Source: an uncultured Bacteroidia bacterium
Lineage (GTDB): Bacteria; Bacteroidota; Bacteroidia; Bacteroidales; F082
Length of the DNA: 64,000 nucleotides
Direction of reading: 5' to 3'
NCBI GenBank assembly: GCA_902800965.1
Contig: CADCGK010000004.1
Coordinates: 62,001 to 126,000, forward strand
Both the position numbers and the translations under genes were made by a program. The notes below the pieces were generated by a model. That model made no database searches and was not told where the DNA came from. It saw only the letters and a program-made list of their open reading frames with translations. Below are positions 26,640 through 35,696 of the stretch, piece by piece (position 1 is the first letter of the stretch; each line of letters begins with the position of its first letter).

Positions 26640-26647
26640 TATCTTTG
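26640..26647 (+). promoter_or_regulatory. Promoter -7 box upstream of RNA copy 2
   Basis: TATCTTTG, with TTGG at 26617-26620 at about the right -33 distance. It would start an RNA near 26650 that runs through the second structured copy. Confidence 0.5.
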
Positions 26648-26726
26648 CGACACCCTTGCCGAAGTGACTTGTGAAGGGCGTTTCAGTGGGGGAGACATAT
26701 TGTAAAGAAGGCGTTTGCCACGCTTG

Positions 26727-26883
26727 TTTTTGCACTCTTTGAACCTGAGAAATTCAATAAGCACAAGCAAAAACAACGCAGCACGTCCACGGTTTCAGCG
26801 TGGGTATCGTGCTGCTTGTTCCTTGTGCAGGTTTCTCAGGACCTAAAGAGTGGGACAGCAGCAACAGATACCCCGCTTTTTTT
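26727..26883 (+). ncRNA. ssrS: Structured RNA copy 2 (6S-like long hairpin)
   Basis: A long interrupted hairpin: CACTCTTT pairs with AAAGAGTG (26733-26740/26845-26852), CCTGAGAAA with TTTCTCAGG (26744-26752/26832-26840), GCACAAG with CTTGTGC (26761-26767/26822-26828), AACAACGCAGCACG with CGTGCTGCTTGTT, and CCACG with CGTGG at the apex. The 3' end GATACCCCGC before seven T is complementary to the apical GCGTGGGTATC, so a terminator-like alternative fold exists. The rod shape with internal bulges resembles 6S RNA; Rfam Bacteroidales-1 and 6S are the families to compare. Structure is well supported, identity less so. Confidence 0.55.
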
Positions 26884-26953
26884 ATGGTATGTAGGGAAAA
26901 AAGTAAAATGTTACAGTCCGGGTTTGGGTATTTGACGGAAAATAAATGGCTAA

Positions 26954-28207
26954 ATGAGAATCATCAATATTTGTAGAAATGCATTAATTCTCCTTGCAGG
27001 TTTTTTTCTTGTTTCATGTGGGAAAGAAATCAACTCTAACTACGACCCTCATTTTACTGATGATGGATACAGGGTTATAACAGATTCGGCGGCACCAATT
27101 GTGCCATTAACGAAGGTGAAGTTTTTTGTTGAGGTCTCAGGAAGCATGAATGGCTTTTTTAGAGCCAACCAACCCACAAACTTCAAACAAGATGTTTGGC
27201 AAATACTCAGTTATTATTCACCTATTGCACTAGGCGTGACTAAACTGACAAACAATGGTGACGAAGGCGAAACCTATGATTTGAGTACATTCCAAACGCA
27301 AATGAATACAGGTGCGTTTGTTTCGGCGGCATCAACAAGAGTGCCATTGATGCTCCAATCAATTATAGCCAACCTGGATGCAGATAATGGCGAGGTGGCT
27401 GTGCTTATTTCAGACATGAAATATAGCCCTGTAGGGCAAGCCGCACCCAAGGTGCTGTTGACACAATACAGCACAGATGTCAGCAAGATCTTTGGCCAGT
27501 ACGGTAAAGCAATAAGCCTGGTATGCGCCACATCAAATTATCTGGACAAAAAAGGAAATTCCATTTGTGATGCCTCGCCATATTATTTCCTGATAATAGG
27601 CAATGATGGTGGTGTTGCAGAAATGCGAGACGGCATTTCCACCCTATTAACCAACGCTGGCAGGTTCGTTGACAATATCGAGAGCGGTTTTAATTATGGC
27701 AGGATTAGGGAGAGTTTCGGCATCCCCAAAAAGTGTTTCCAGATGAATGTAAACGAGCCAACATTTGTTGAGTATGAGGAAGCCGATTCATACGACACCT
27801 GTATCATCAATCTAAAAGTGGATTTGGCACCATACAGATGGATCATGACTGACAAAAGCTATTTTACAAATGCTTTCAAGGCAAAGACACTTTATGGAAC
27901 CACCCTTGTTGTGGATGACGTGAACATTGCAGTGCAAAATATCACCGACAAGCAGCTGAAACGTACAGCTGAGGCCACGGTAAGACTAAAGCTGTTCGAT
28001 ATGCCTACAGACTCTGATGTCATCGAATGGACATTAGAGTTGCCGGATACGAATTACACCTTGTTTGGGCAATTCTGTGGTGCTACTGCCGAAGAAGATG
28101 TTACCAAATCATATTCCATAGAAGATTTCCTCGTTGGTATGTTCTACGGAGGTGTGGTCAATACAACGCTTAAACCGAATTACATTTTAGTTTCAAAAAA
28201 TAGTTAG
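26954..28207 (+). CDS. VWA-like domain lipoprotein, first gene of the novel operon
   Basis: 417 residues. A lipoprotein signal has its lipobox Cys at 22 (LVSC). From about residue 52, KVKFFVEVSGSMNGFF looks like the first strand and MIDAS loop of a von Willebrand A domain, but the usual first Asp is Glu (ExSxS). AVLISDMKYSP near residue 155 corresponds to the later strand with the Asp ligand. The C-terminal half (about 270-417) is beta-rich with no domain I recognise. It would sit at the periplasmic face of a membrane as an adhesion or scaffold part. It is 5 nt from the next gene. Composition is A/T-rich compared with uvrB. Confidence 0.7.
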   Translation: MRIINICRNALILLAGFFLVSCGKEINSNYDPHFTDDGYRVITDSAAPIVPLTKVKFFVEVSGSMNGFFRANQPTNFKQDVWQILSYYSPIALGVTKLTNNGDEGETYDLSTFQTQMNTGAFVSAASTRVPLMLQSIIANLDADNGEVAVLISDMKYSPVGQAAPKVLLTQYSTDVSKIFGQYGKAISLVCATSNYLDKKGNSICDASPYYFLIIGNDGGVAEMRDGISTLLTNAGRFVDNIESGFNYGRIRESFGIPKKCFQMNVNEPTFVEYEEADSYDTCIINLKVDLAPYRWIMTDKSYFTNAFKAKTLYGTTLVVDDVNIAVQNITDKQLKRTAEATVRLKLFDMPTDSDVIEWTLELPDTNYTLFGQFCGATAEEDVTKSYSIEDFLVGMFYGGVVNTTLKPNYILVSKNS

Positions 28208-28212
28208 TCGTT

Positions 28213-28656
28213 ATGAAATTACTGAAGTTGTATCAATGGATTGCTGGAAAAATGACAGATTTTAACAGTCAATTCCAAAACAATGACAGCTTGTATCAAC
28301 AAGCCAGGACTTTTTGGGGTAAATTGGAAGGCATCTCAACAATACTTCTTATCATCGCTTTGATGATAGGAGTTTTGTTTGCCATCATCTACTATAAGCC
28401 TTACAACAACAAACCAGGAAGGCACTATACGCCCAAACATTGGATAATTTTCTTGGTCATAACATTTGTGATGGCTTTCTTGTTGACATTAGGCTTTGAA
28501 TATATCGCCGTGGCTCCTTATCTTAAAGGAGCATTGTTGCTTGAAACTAAAATTGCACTTGGGAATGGTATCTATGCTTCAGCATTGTATTTTATAGTCT
28601 CGGTTTTGTGGTGCAATGCGCTACAGACTAACGCATACAGATTGTTTAAATTCTAA
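28213..28656 (+). CDS. Small three-helix membrane protein of the operon
   Basis: 147 residues. A polar N-terminus of about 35 residues is followed by three hydrophobic helices (about 38-60, 76-98 and 118-140). No known domain was recognised. It lies between the VWA-like lipoprotein and the tubulin-like gene with gaps of 5 and 12 nt, so it is part of the same unit. It may anchor the cytoplasmic filament proteins to the membrane; that is inference from position only. Confidence 0.65.
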   Translation: MKLLKLYQWIAGKMTDFNSQFQNNDSLYQQARTFWGKLEGISTILLIIALMIGVLFAIIYYKPYNNKPGRHYTPKHWIIFLVITFVMAFLLTLGFEYIAVAPYLKGALLLETKIALGNGIYASALYFIVSVLWCNALQTNAYRLFKF

Positions 28657-28668
28657 ACTCTACCCGAC

Positions 28669-30066
28669 ATGAAAAAAGTATTTGTTTTTTGCATTGGTGG
28701 TACTGGCATCCGCGTGATGAAGAGCATCACGATGCTGATGGCAAGCGGAATGAGCACAAACGGTTTTACCGTTGTACCTGTCATCCTTGACCCACATCTG
28801 GATTTAGAGGAAAAGAAAAATCTTCATTCATTGATAGAGTCATACGAGGAAATCTATAAGCACTCCGTCAATAATGGAACATCGACATTGAATTCCCTCG
28901 ATGGCTTTTTCAACTCTCAAATGCTTACCATTGGAGAGCTCAATGAACAGCTCAACGACACGCAACAAGCAGCTGGAAACAAAGAAAAGTTTCGTTCTTA
29001 TATCAACGTGGCCAATTTGGGCGCGAACAATGTTAACAACTATTTCGTACAGACACTGTTTTCAAATAAGAATCTAAACAATCCTTTATCTGTCGGCTTT
29101 AAGGGCAATCCCAATGTTGGTACTGTAGTACTCGGAGAAATGATTGAGGGAGCTGACTGGTTCAAAGCGTTCAAGACGCAATGCGAGAAAGACGACAGAG
29201 TGTTTATCATAAGTTCCATTTTTGGAGGAACTGGAGCATCGGGCTATCCGTTGCTTGAAAAAAAGATTAAGGGAGCAGATGATATTCCCACAGTAAAAAA
29301 TGCTCTGATGGGTGCTGTGACCGTTTTGCCATACTACGGTCTGAAAGACCCTATGACAACGGGTAGCGATATTGACTCTGCCAACTTCTATACTAAGACC
29401 AAGGCCGCTCTTGCTTATTATCAAAACACCGTGCAGTCGGATTATCTTTACTACGCAGGAGAAAAGACTTTGAGGCAGGTATATGAGAATGATGAAAAGA
29501 AGCAAGAGGACACTGCAAACTTCATCGAGTTGGTGGCCGCATCTGCCTTGTTTGATTTTCTGAAAAAAGAAAGGCCAGACAAAAGGCAATACCTAACCAG
29601 AGCCATCGACGATGACGTGGAGTCGTTAGACCTTGTTTCGATGGGCAGTGGCTATAAGGATATTGTCAAGTGTGTTGCTGATTATATGATTTTGAGAACC
29701 TTGATTCAAAATCTGCCCAACGAGAATTACTTTCCATTGAAGAAAAACAGAGGATTGGATAGCAGCTTCTATAATGACGCTGCGTTCCGATCATTGGTGC
29801 GCTTTACTGAGAAATACTATCAGTGGTATTTTGAACTATCGACAAACAAACGCGCGTTTGCTCCGTTGCACTATGACAACATCAAGCAGATGGATGGATG
29901 GGTAAAATCCATCGACCTTGATGCAAAAGACGACTCTTACTATTTGCTTCGCATGATTGAGGCTAGTAATAGATACACGAAGAAGGATCATAGTAACAGA
30001 TTTAGGTTCTTCCTGCAATTCGCCTATGAAGCAATAAATGGTTTCACTCAGAAAATAATGAAATAA
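28669..30066 (+). CDS. Tubulin/FtsZ-like GTPase-fold protein
   Basis: 465 residues. The N-terminus VFVFCIGGTGIRVMKSITML matches the first strand and nucleotide-binding loop of tubulin-like Rossmann proteins. VFIISSIFGGTGASGYPLL, with GGTGASG at residues 186-192, matches the tubulin signature loop (GGGTGxG type). The remaining C-terminal half is helical and not like FtsZ. This places it with divergent tubulin-like families rather than cell-division FtsZ. It would bind GTP and may polymerise. It is 3 nt from the actin-like gene, so two cytoskeletal folds are made from one transcript. Confidence 0.65.
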   Translation: MKKVFVFCIGGTGIRVMKSITMLMASGMSTNGFTVVPVILDPHLDLEEKKNLHSLIESYEEIYKHSVNNGTSTLNSLDGFFNSQMLTIGELNEQLNDTQQAAGNKEKFRSYINVANLGANNVNNYFVQTLFSNKNLNNPLSVGFKGNPNVGTVVLGEMIEGADWFKAFKTQCEKDDRVFIISSIFGGTGASGYPLLEKKIKGADDIPTVKNALMGAVTVLPYYGLKDPMTTGSDIDSANFYTKTKAALAYYQNTVQSDYLYYAGEKTLRQVYENDEKKQEDTANFIELVAASALFDFLKKERPDKRQYLTRAIDDDVESLDLVSMGSGYKDIVKCVADYMILRTLIQNLPNENYFPLKKNRGLDSSFYNDAAFRSLVRFTEKYYQWYFELSTNKRAFAPLHYDNIKQMDGWVKSIDLDAKDDSYYLLRMIEASNRYTKKDHSNRFRFFLQFAYEAINGFTQKIMK

Positions 30067-30069
30067 GAT

Positions 30070-33000
30070 ATGGCAAAAGTTGATTTAAATATTGTTGACC
30101 GTGGCACATCGAAAAGCGAATGGTCAGCTGAAGATGTCGCTTTGACTGCGGAACATCTTGACGATGTTATGGAACAGAAAACCGACAATAGCGGTGCATT
30201 GAACTCATTGCCAACTCCTTTTGCCAGGTTTTTTGTGGCTCGCGAAGCATTCAGAAGAGTCAACGAAGAAAAACTGGATGCAAAAAAAGCTGCGGGTTTT
30301 GCCTATACTCAATTGGTTTCGGACATTCTTGATGTCTATGAGTTGTTGTTTAACCTGAAATACCATAGAAACAACACATGGAAAGATGGCCAAAAGTTGG
30401 AGTTGAGAGAATGGAATAGCAAGGAGAATTTGGATTATCTCAAAGCGAAGATGCCAGTTTTATACAATTCTGTAGTTGATTATTACAAGACAGATATTAT
30501 TGAGGATAAGTTGTATTTTCTCGTCTATACTGAAAACGGCAAAGAAGTGTTGCTGGCTTGCAGTTCACCCATCACTGGGTTTGTTACACCCCCTGACATG
30601 GACAAGGCCATTCTGAAGAAGGATAATACCGCTACTATCTGTTTTGCTGGTGAGCAATATCAAAACCTGCATATTAGGAGAAAATCAGGTGGTGAGTATT
30701 TTAGAGGTGATGTCAGACTGTTTGACAAGAGGGAGGCAGAGTTTAAGAATTACATGTACTCTATGTTGTTTGGCACAGATACCGTTGACCAGAGATTTAA
30801 GGCCATCAAAGAATATGTGCGTAGTTTTAACAACGACCCCGAGATACGTAATGATTTCAGATTAAAAACAACCCCTGTGTTGACTGACCAGAATGACGGT
30901 TTAGTGATAAACGGCCTTCATATTCAATCTTCAGATGAGATTGACATCAATAGTTATTTCACAGACACTATGATTCGGGTACCTTATCGAATTTCTAGAG
31001 GAACCTTCAAATCTGTCGTTTACCAGAACGATGTTCAGGGTCGAAATTATGACTATTTGCTGCCCTTCAAGCCCGAAGTGATGAATCTGTTTGATGGGAA
31101 AGAGTTGGATTCTGACGTTCACATCAATAGAAATTCAGTAACAGTAAAGTTGCGTTATAATGGAATAGAATATTCTAAAGAATACTCACAAGACAGCTTC
31201 CGTGCCGGACATGGCAGAATCGTTGACCTGCAAGGAGCGAAGATTAATTTTGATCTTGGCATTTTCCCCAATATCCTTTCTTATAAAGATGTAGAAAACA
31301 ATTATTTCAAGGTGCTTGTGGTTGCAGCCGATGAAGATGTTGATGCGCCCAACTTTAATATTGACCAAATCAATCTTGCATTTTTCAAGCAAGCCGAAAA
31401 TGGTTTTAAGCAGATAAAAGAAGTTGTCCCAGAAGACATGGCTGAATATGGTGTGGAGCCTTCTGTAGTTCGCTCACGCCAAAAAACCGATGTGGAAGAA
31501 AGCGGCACAAAGTTCTACGAGCTATTCAATACTGCGTTTGACATGATTGAAGTCAATGTGATGGGTAACTCGGGGCTGTTGATGCCAGTATGGCAACATA
31601 GTCAAGCTAGTAATGAAACCTTTACTTATGCAATAGACCTTGGAACGTCAAATACGTTCATGTCGCGTTGTAAAAACGACAGCCAAGGTAATCCAGATCT
31701 TAGCAAAAAACCCGAACTCTTCAGGATGGATAAGACGATGGTGAATTACATGCATGAGTATTCGGACGACTCTCAGTATTCCATTACTCGCCGCATAGAA
31801 GATTCGATTTTCGACAAGGCGAGAAATAAAATCAAGACGGAATTTGTGCCAGCTGTTATTGATGGCAAGGATTACAAATTCCCCATTCGCACTGCATTGT
31901 GTGGCATTCGCACCACGACCAACAAGCCCAAATTGTTTGACAATCACAACATCGCTTTCTTCTATGAAAAACTTATGGCAAACGATGACCAGAATGTGAA
32001 TACAGACATCAAGTGGGAACAAAACGAGGACAAATTGCGTGTTTTTGTCAGGGAATTGTTGCTCATCATTAAGTGTGACATACTGCAAAGGAATGGCGAC
32101 CTTGACAGGACCAATCTTGTGTGGTTCAGTCCATTGAGTTTTATGGGGAACACAAGAGAGGTGTATCAGAACATCTGGAATTCTGAACCAAAGAATATAC
32201 TGTTCATCCAGCCACAGCAAATCGTTCGCTATTCTGAATCCGAGGCACCCTATTACTACTACAAGAAGATGGACTACATCAAGGATTCTGATGCCGTTAC
32301 TGTCATCGATATTGGTGGTGGCTCGACCGATTTCGTGTACTTCAAAGATAATGAGCCGCAAGTCGCCAATTCCGTTCATTTCGGATGCGATGTGCTTTGG
32401 GAGAATGGTTTCAATGCGTTTGCAAACGTGCGGGAGAATGGTATTTTCAAGAAATACGTTAACACCATTCGTTTCCAAAGAAAAGACCTTGAGGACTTGA
32501 ATGAGTGTTTTAAGAATGTCGATTCTGTGAAAACCAAAGATATTATCAATTTCTGGCTGAGCAATGCCAAGGATTGTGACATCATCAAGTTCATGAGCCA
32601 GGACTTCAAGCCTGTGTTTGTATACCATTTAACCTGCATTCTATTCTATATGGCCAACATGTACAAAGAGAAAGGGTTGGATGCTCCAAGAACTGTTGTT
32701 TTCAGTGGGAATGGAAGTAAATACATAGACAACTTTATTTCAAGCGAAAGCGTCGCTCTGAAAAAAATCATCGACTTGGTTTTCACAACGGTATATGGTG
32801 GAAACCATGATGTTAACATCAAGTTACCTGAGGAACGTAAGGAGTCTACTTGTTATGGGGGGTTGTATCGTGATAAGAACGCTCCAATTGTGAAAGATGT
32901 TGTTTATCAAGGCGATGTGGCAAGAAGTTACGAGAAGGTTGGCGACATGAATAGCAACTTAGATTCGCTGAAATCTGCGCTGATGACCAAGTATAAGGAT

Positions 33001-33231
33001 CTTGCTGCCTTATATAAGTCCGTATTGGATTTGCTCAAAAAAGAGAAGATTATCGATGGTACTTCAGACACCCGTCGTTATGTCAGCAAGGCCGAGGAAG
33101 ATATGGGTACACCTTTCACCACTTACTACAAGACGCAAGTCAAGGAAAAGTATGGAGAAGAGGTTATCTATAACGATTCTGTGTTTTTCTTGCCCGTAAT
33201 CAATAAGGTTTTTGAAATGACTAAAATCTAA
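30070..33231 (+). CDS. Large actin/Hsp70-like ATPase with a novel N-terminal half
   Basis: 1053 residues. Residues 1 to about 515 match nothing I recognise. The second part has the actin/Hsp70 ATPase signatures in order: phosphate-1 YAIDLGTSNTFMSR at about 519, phosphate-2 TVIDIGGGSTDFVYF at about 742, and an adenosine-type motif VVFSGNGSKYIDNF at about 876. Residues about 950-1053 form a helical tail. It is a chaperone-like or filament-forming ATPase with a large extra domain, the biggest protein of the operon. No close family name is claimed. Confidence 0.7.
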   Translation: MAKVDLNIVDRGTSKSEWSAEDVALTAEHLDDVMEQKTDNSGALNSLPTPFARFFVAREAFRRVNEEKLDAKKAAGFAYTQLVSDILDVYELLFNLKYHRNNTWKDGQKLELREWNSKENLDYLKAKMPVLYNSVVDYYKTDIIEDKLYFLVYTENGKEVLLACSSPITGFVTPPDMDKAILKKDNTATICFAGEQYQNLHIRRKSGGEYFRGDVRLFDKREAEFKNYMYSMLFGTDTVDQRFKAIKEYVRSFNNDPEIRNDFRLKTTPVLTDQNDGLVINGLHIQSSDEIDINSYFTDTMIRVPYRISRGTFKSVVYQNDVQGRNYDYLLPFKPEVMNLFDGKELDSDVHINRNSVTVKLRYNGIEYSKEYSQDSFRAGHGRIVDLQGAKINFDLGIFPNILSYKDVENNYFKVLVVAADEDVDAPNFNIDQINLAFFKQAENGFKQIKEVVPEDMAEYGVEPSVVRSRQKTDVEESGTKFYELFNTAFDMIEVNVMGNSGLLMPVWQHSQASNETFTYAIDLGTSNTFMSRCKNDSQGNPDLSKKPELFRMDKTMVNYMHEYSDDSQYSITRRIEDSIFDKARNKIKTEFVPAVIDGKDYKFPIRTALCGIRTTTNKPKLFDNHNIAFFYEKLMANDDQNVNTDIKWEQNEDKLRVFVRELLLIIKCDILQRNGDLDRTNLVWFSPLSFMGNTREVYQNIWNSEPKNILFIQPQQIVRYSESEAPYYYYKKMDYIKDSDAVTVIDIGGGSTDFVYFKDNEPQVANSVHFGCDVLWENGFNAFANVRENGIFKKYVNTIRFQRKDLEDLNECFKNVDSVKTKDIINFWLSNAKDCDIIKFMSQDFKPVFVYHLTCILFYMANMYKEKGLDAPRTVVFSGNGSKYIDNFISSESVALKKIIDLVFTTVYGGNHDVNIKLPEERKESTCYGGLYRDKNAPIVKDVVYQGDVARSYEKVGDMNSNLDSLKSALMTKYKDLAALYKSVLDLLKKEKIIDGTSDTRRYVSKAEEDMGTPFTTYYKTQVKEKYGEEVIYNDSVFFLPVINKVFEMTKI

Positions 33232-33236
33232 AAGCC

Positions 33237-34862
33237 ATGCATGTCATAAGCTGGATTGTGTCGGCGATAGCTTTCGTCGTATGCTTTATTTTTCAGTGGA
33301 GGTATTTCAAGGAAACCGCAAGGTTTAGGGAATTGTTTTCTGGCTTCTTTAACAAGACCGAAGAATATGGGACAGAAGAAAAGAGTACAGAGAGCGGAGA
33401 GACTTTGACACAGCTGAAGCCTGTTGGGAGAAGCGGGTCGGACTTAAATGTGTTGATTGAAGAAATCAACCATTACGTGATGAAGACCAAAGGTACAACG
33501 GATTTTGCGGTCATTCAGAACAAAGTTGAACGCAAACTGAATATGAGATATGACCAATCTGTCGCCAAACTATCTTTCCCTACCTACATCGGTTTGATGG
33601 GAACCTTCCTTGGTGTTTTTATGGGTATTTTCATGTTCATCTTGGGCTTCGATACTGCTGGAGGCATTTCTGACACTTCCATCAAGAATCTGCTCATCGG
33701 TGTCCTTGTTTCAATGTCGACTAGCTTGGTCGGATTGTTCCTTACTACATGGAACAATGCCAGGGCTGGAGAAGCCAGAAAGAAGATTGAAGAGGACAAG
33801 AATGAGTTCTATGATTTTGTGCAGACGGAGTTGATGCCTTCGCTGGATGTTAGTATGGTGGCAGCCATCACCAAACTACACGAAACGGTTGACCGTTTTG
33901 AGCCAGCATTTGACAGGGTTATCAATCGTTTCCAAACCACGTTCGACAATTGCACGAAAGCATTTGGCGATAGCTTTGAAGATAGAGTTCTGGTAGTTGC
34001 TAACGCAGTGGATGTAATGGGCGAAAATATGGATAAAATCAATGAGAACATTGACCTCCAGAAGAAGCTCATCGATACATTCAAGGGTGACGAACTTGTT
34101 CGTGGTCTTGACAGATACATTGAGGCATCGAACAACTTTGTCAGTATTACGCAGTCGCTCAACAAGTTTGAAGAGGCTCGCAGGATGATGTTGGCGGCCA
34201 CACAAGAGGCCATCAATCTTCAGAACGCATATAGCGATTCCTTGCAAGTTCCACGCGAGGTTGCCGTTCGCATCAATCAGATACTGGATAGAATCAAAGA
34301 ATTCGAAGAGAATGTCAATCGCGTCGGCGGCATGATGAACCGAAGGGAAGTCTTGGGCAACGACGTTGTGAACGCTATCGAGGATCAATTGAAAGGCATT
34401 TCGAAGAAGGGTAAGATTGCAGACAAGTATCTGGAAATGGCCGATGGCCGCTTAGAGGATTTGTATGCTCAACAGACCAAGGTCATTGGTGAAATGAATA
34501 GACGTTATAAAGAAGCACTTGAAGGCCACATGGATGGCTTTGAGAAGATGATAGAGCGTCAAACCGAGGAGCTTGAAAAGCGTCATAAGGAGTTTGTGGA
34601 AGCTATTGAAAAGCGTCTGGCCATTGAGGATGTGCGTCAAGAATTTGTGAATTTGGGTAAACTGAAGGACATCGATGGAAAGATGGACGCTGTTTCGAAG
34701 CGTGTTCCTACCGCAGATGAAATACAAAAGGCTGTTCAAAAGGCCATGCAAGATGCAATTCAACCAATTCAGAAGGAATTGGATGAAATGAAGAAAGACA
34801 TTAGAAAGCAAATGGAAGAGTCCAAATCTGGCGTTTTCGGAGGCCTGTTTGGTAGGCGTTGA
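33237..34862 (+). CDS. MotA/TolQ/ExbB-like channel protein with long coiled-coil tail (ZorA-like)
   Basis: 541 residues. TM1 is residues 3-20. Helices 115-138 (PTYIGLMGTFLGVFMGIFMF) and 150-172 carry the MotA/TolQ/ExbB proton-channel pattern. Residues about 180-541 are a very long, charged, mostly coiled-coil tail that would project into the cytoplasm. This architecture resembles ZorA of the Zorya anti-phage system. It is followed 11 nt later by its MotB-like partner. As a stator it would use an ion gradient to drive rotation or conformational change. Confidence 0.8.
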   Translation: MHVISWIVSAIAFVVCFIFQWRYFKETARFRELFSGFFNKTEEYGTEEKSTESGETLTQLKPVGRSGSDLNVLIEEINHYVMKTKGTTDFAVIQNKVERKLNMRYDQSVAKLSFPTYIGLMGTFLGVFMGIFMFILGFDTAGGISDTSIKNLLIGVLVSMSTSLVGLFLTTWNNARAGEARKKIEEDKNEFYDFVQTELMPSLDVSMVAAITKLHETVDRFEPAFDRVINRFQTTFDNCTKAFGDSFEDRVLVVANAVDVMGENMDKINENIDLQKKLIDTFKGDELVRGLDRYIEASNNFVSITQSLNKFEEARRMMLAATQEAINLQNAYSDSLQVPREVAVRINQILDRIKEFEENVNRVGGMMNRREVLGNDVVNAIEDQLKGISKKGKIADKYLEMADGRLEDLYAQQTKVIGEMNRRYKEALEGHMDGFEKMIERQTEELEKRHKEFVEAIEKRLAIEDVRQEFVNLGKLKDIDGKMDAVSKRVPTADEIQKAVQKAMQDAIQPIQKELDEMKKDIRKQMEESKSGVFGGLFGRR

Positions 34863-34873
34863 TACTGAGCATT

Positions 34874-35695
34874 ATGGACGGAAACAATAATGGTTCGTTT
34901 TGGCCGAGTTACGTGGACGTTATGACAACGTTGTTTGCCATAATGCTCGTGTTGTTTGCCGTGTCTTTTAGCCGATTCAAAATCAAGGAAAAAGAGTTGA
35001 CCGAGAAAGTCGAAGAGCTTAGAGATACGGAAACAAAGCTTCAGGAAATTGTGGATGAATACGACGACATTCTGAAGATTTATTCCACCGTTGGAAAAAT
35101 CGATGCGACAGACTATTTCGGTTACAACAAGCCCTATCTGAAACATTTGTTCCAGATAAACGTGGAGTATCAGACGAAGGAATATGCCATCAATAAGCTG
35201 AAGCTTGATTTGACTGATGTGAACGCAGCCAACAAGAAAAGAGATAGCATTGTTGTTGCTGGAGAATTGATTCGAAACACCATCATTGAATTGAACAATA
35301 GTATTACTGATACCGTGGATAACAACATCAAGTTCCTTGTTATCATCGAGGGTCAATCGTCAAGGATACCTTTCAATGAAGGTCCATGGAGAAACAATTA
35401 CACCCTCTCCTATTTAAGGGCACAATACCTGAATGCGTTTTGGAAAGAGCATGGCATTGATTTGAATAGCATTCCAAGATGTGAGCTTATTATTTCTGGT
35501 AGTGGTGAGGAAGGTGTACCGAGAGAAGTGCCAGATAAAACCAGGCTTACTCAATTATTCCCCAATAGCGTCGATTATCAAAAGCAATGGCATAAGATAG
35601 AAGAAAGGAATCAACGATTCCTGATTAACATCGTGCCCGTGTTGGGTAATATCGACAGCACAAGAGAAAAGATTGAAAAGATAAAAGGCAAGTAG
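34874..35695 (+). CDS. MotB/OmpA-like stator partner (ZorB-like)
   Basis: 273 residues. One N-terminal transmembrane helix contains the acidic residue D15 in PSYVDVMTTLFAIMLVLFAV, the position of the proton-carrying Asp in MotB-type stators. A coiled-coil linker (about 35-85) and a periplasmic OmpA-like domain follow: FLVIIEGQSSRIPFN, then TLSYLRAQYLNAFW, LIISGSGEEGVPR and ERNQRFLINIVP. It would bind peptidoglycan or another envelope part and pair with the MotA-like protein. The ATG at 34874 is preferred; a TTG at 34859 would overlap the previous stop by 4 nt. Confidence 0.8.
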   Translation: MDGNNNGSFWPSYVDVMTTLFAIMLVLFAVSFSRFKIKEKELTEKVEELRDTETKLQEIVDEYDDILKIYSTVGKIDATDYFGYNKPYLKHLFQINVEYQTKEYAINKLKLDLTDVNAANKKRDSIVVAGELIRNTIIELNNSITDTVDNNIKFLVIIEGQSSRIPFNEGPWRNNYTLSYLRAQYLNAFWKEHGIDLNSIPRCELIISGSGEEGVPREVPDKTRLTQLFPNSVDYQKQWHKIEERNQRFLINIVPVLGNIDSTREKIEKIKGK

Positions 35696-35696
35696 A

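Noticed and set aside
26469..26705. Possible 78-codon gene in the spacer after uvrB
   Set aside because: It crosses the structured RNA copy 1 and the promoter of copy 2; the translation has no domain character.
26348..26953. CRISPR array or mobile-element ends in the repeat-bearing spacer
   Set aside because: Only two long imperfect copies with internal pairing are present; no short regular repeats with spacers, no transposase and no terminal inverted repeats.
28669..30066. Annotation of the tubulin-like gene as ftsZ
   Set aside because: The signature loop is variant, the C-terminal half and tail differ, and there are no division genes nearby.
31648..32628. Minus-strand frame of about 326 codons inside the actin-like gene
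   Set aside because: The sense strand encodes the ATPase motifs; the antisense frame has no domain and no promoter.
30070..33231. Assignment of the large ATPase as DnaK or as virulence protein SrfB
   Set aside because: The ATPase motifs start only at residue 519, there is no DnaK substrate-binding domain, and I cannot support the SrfB family from sequence.
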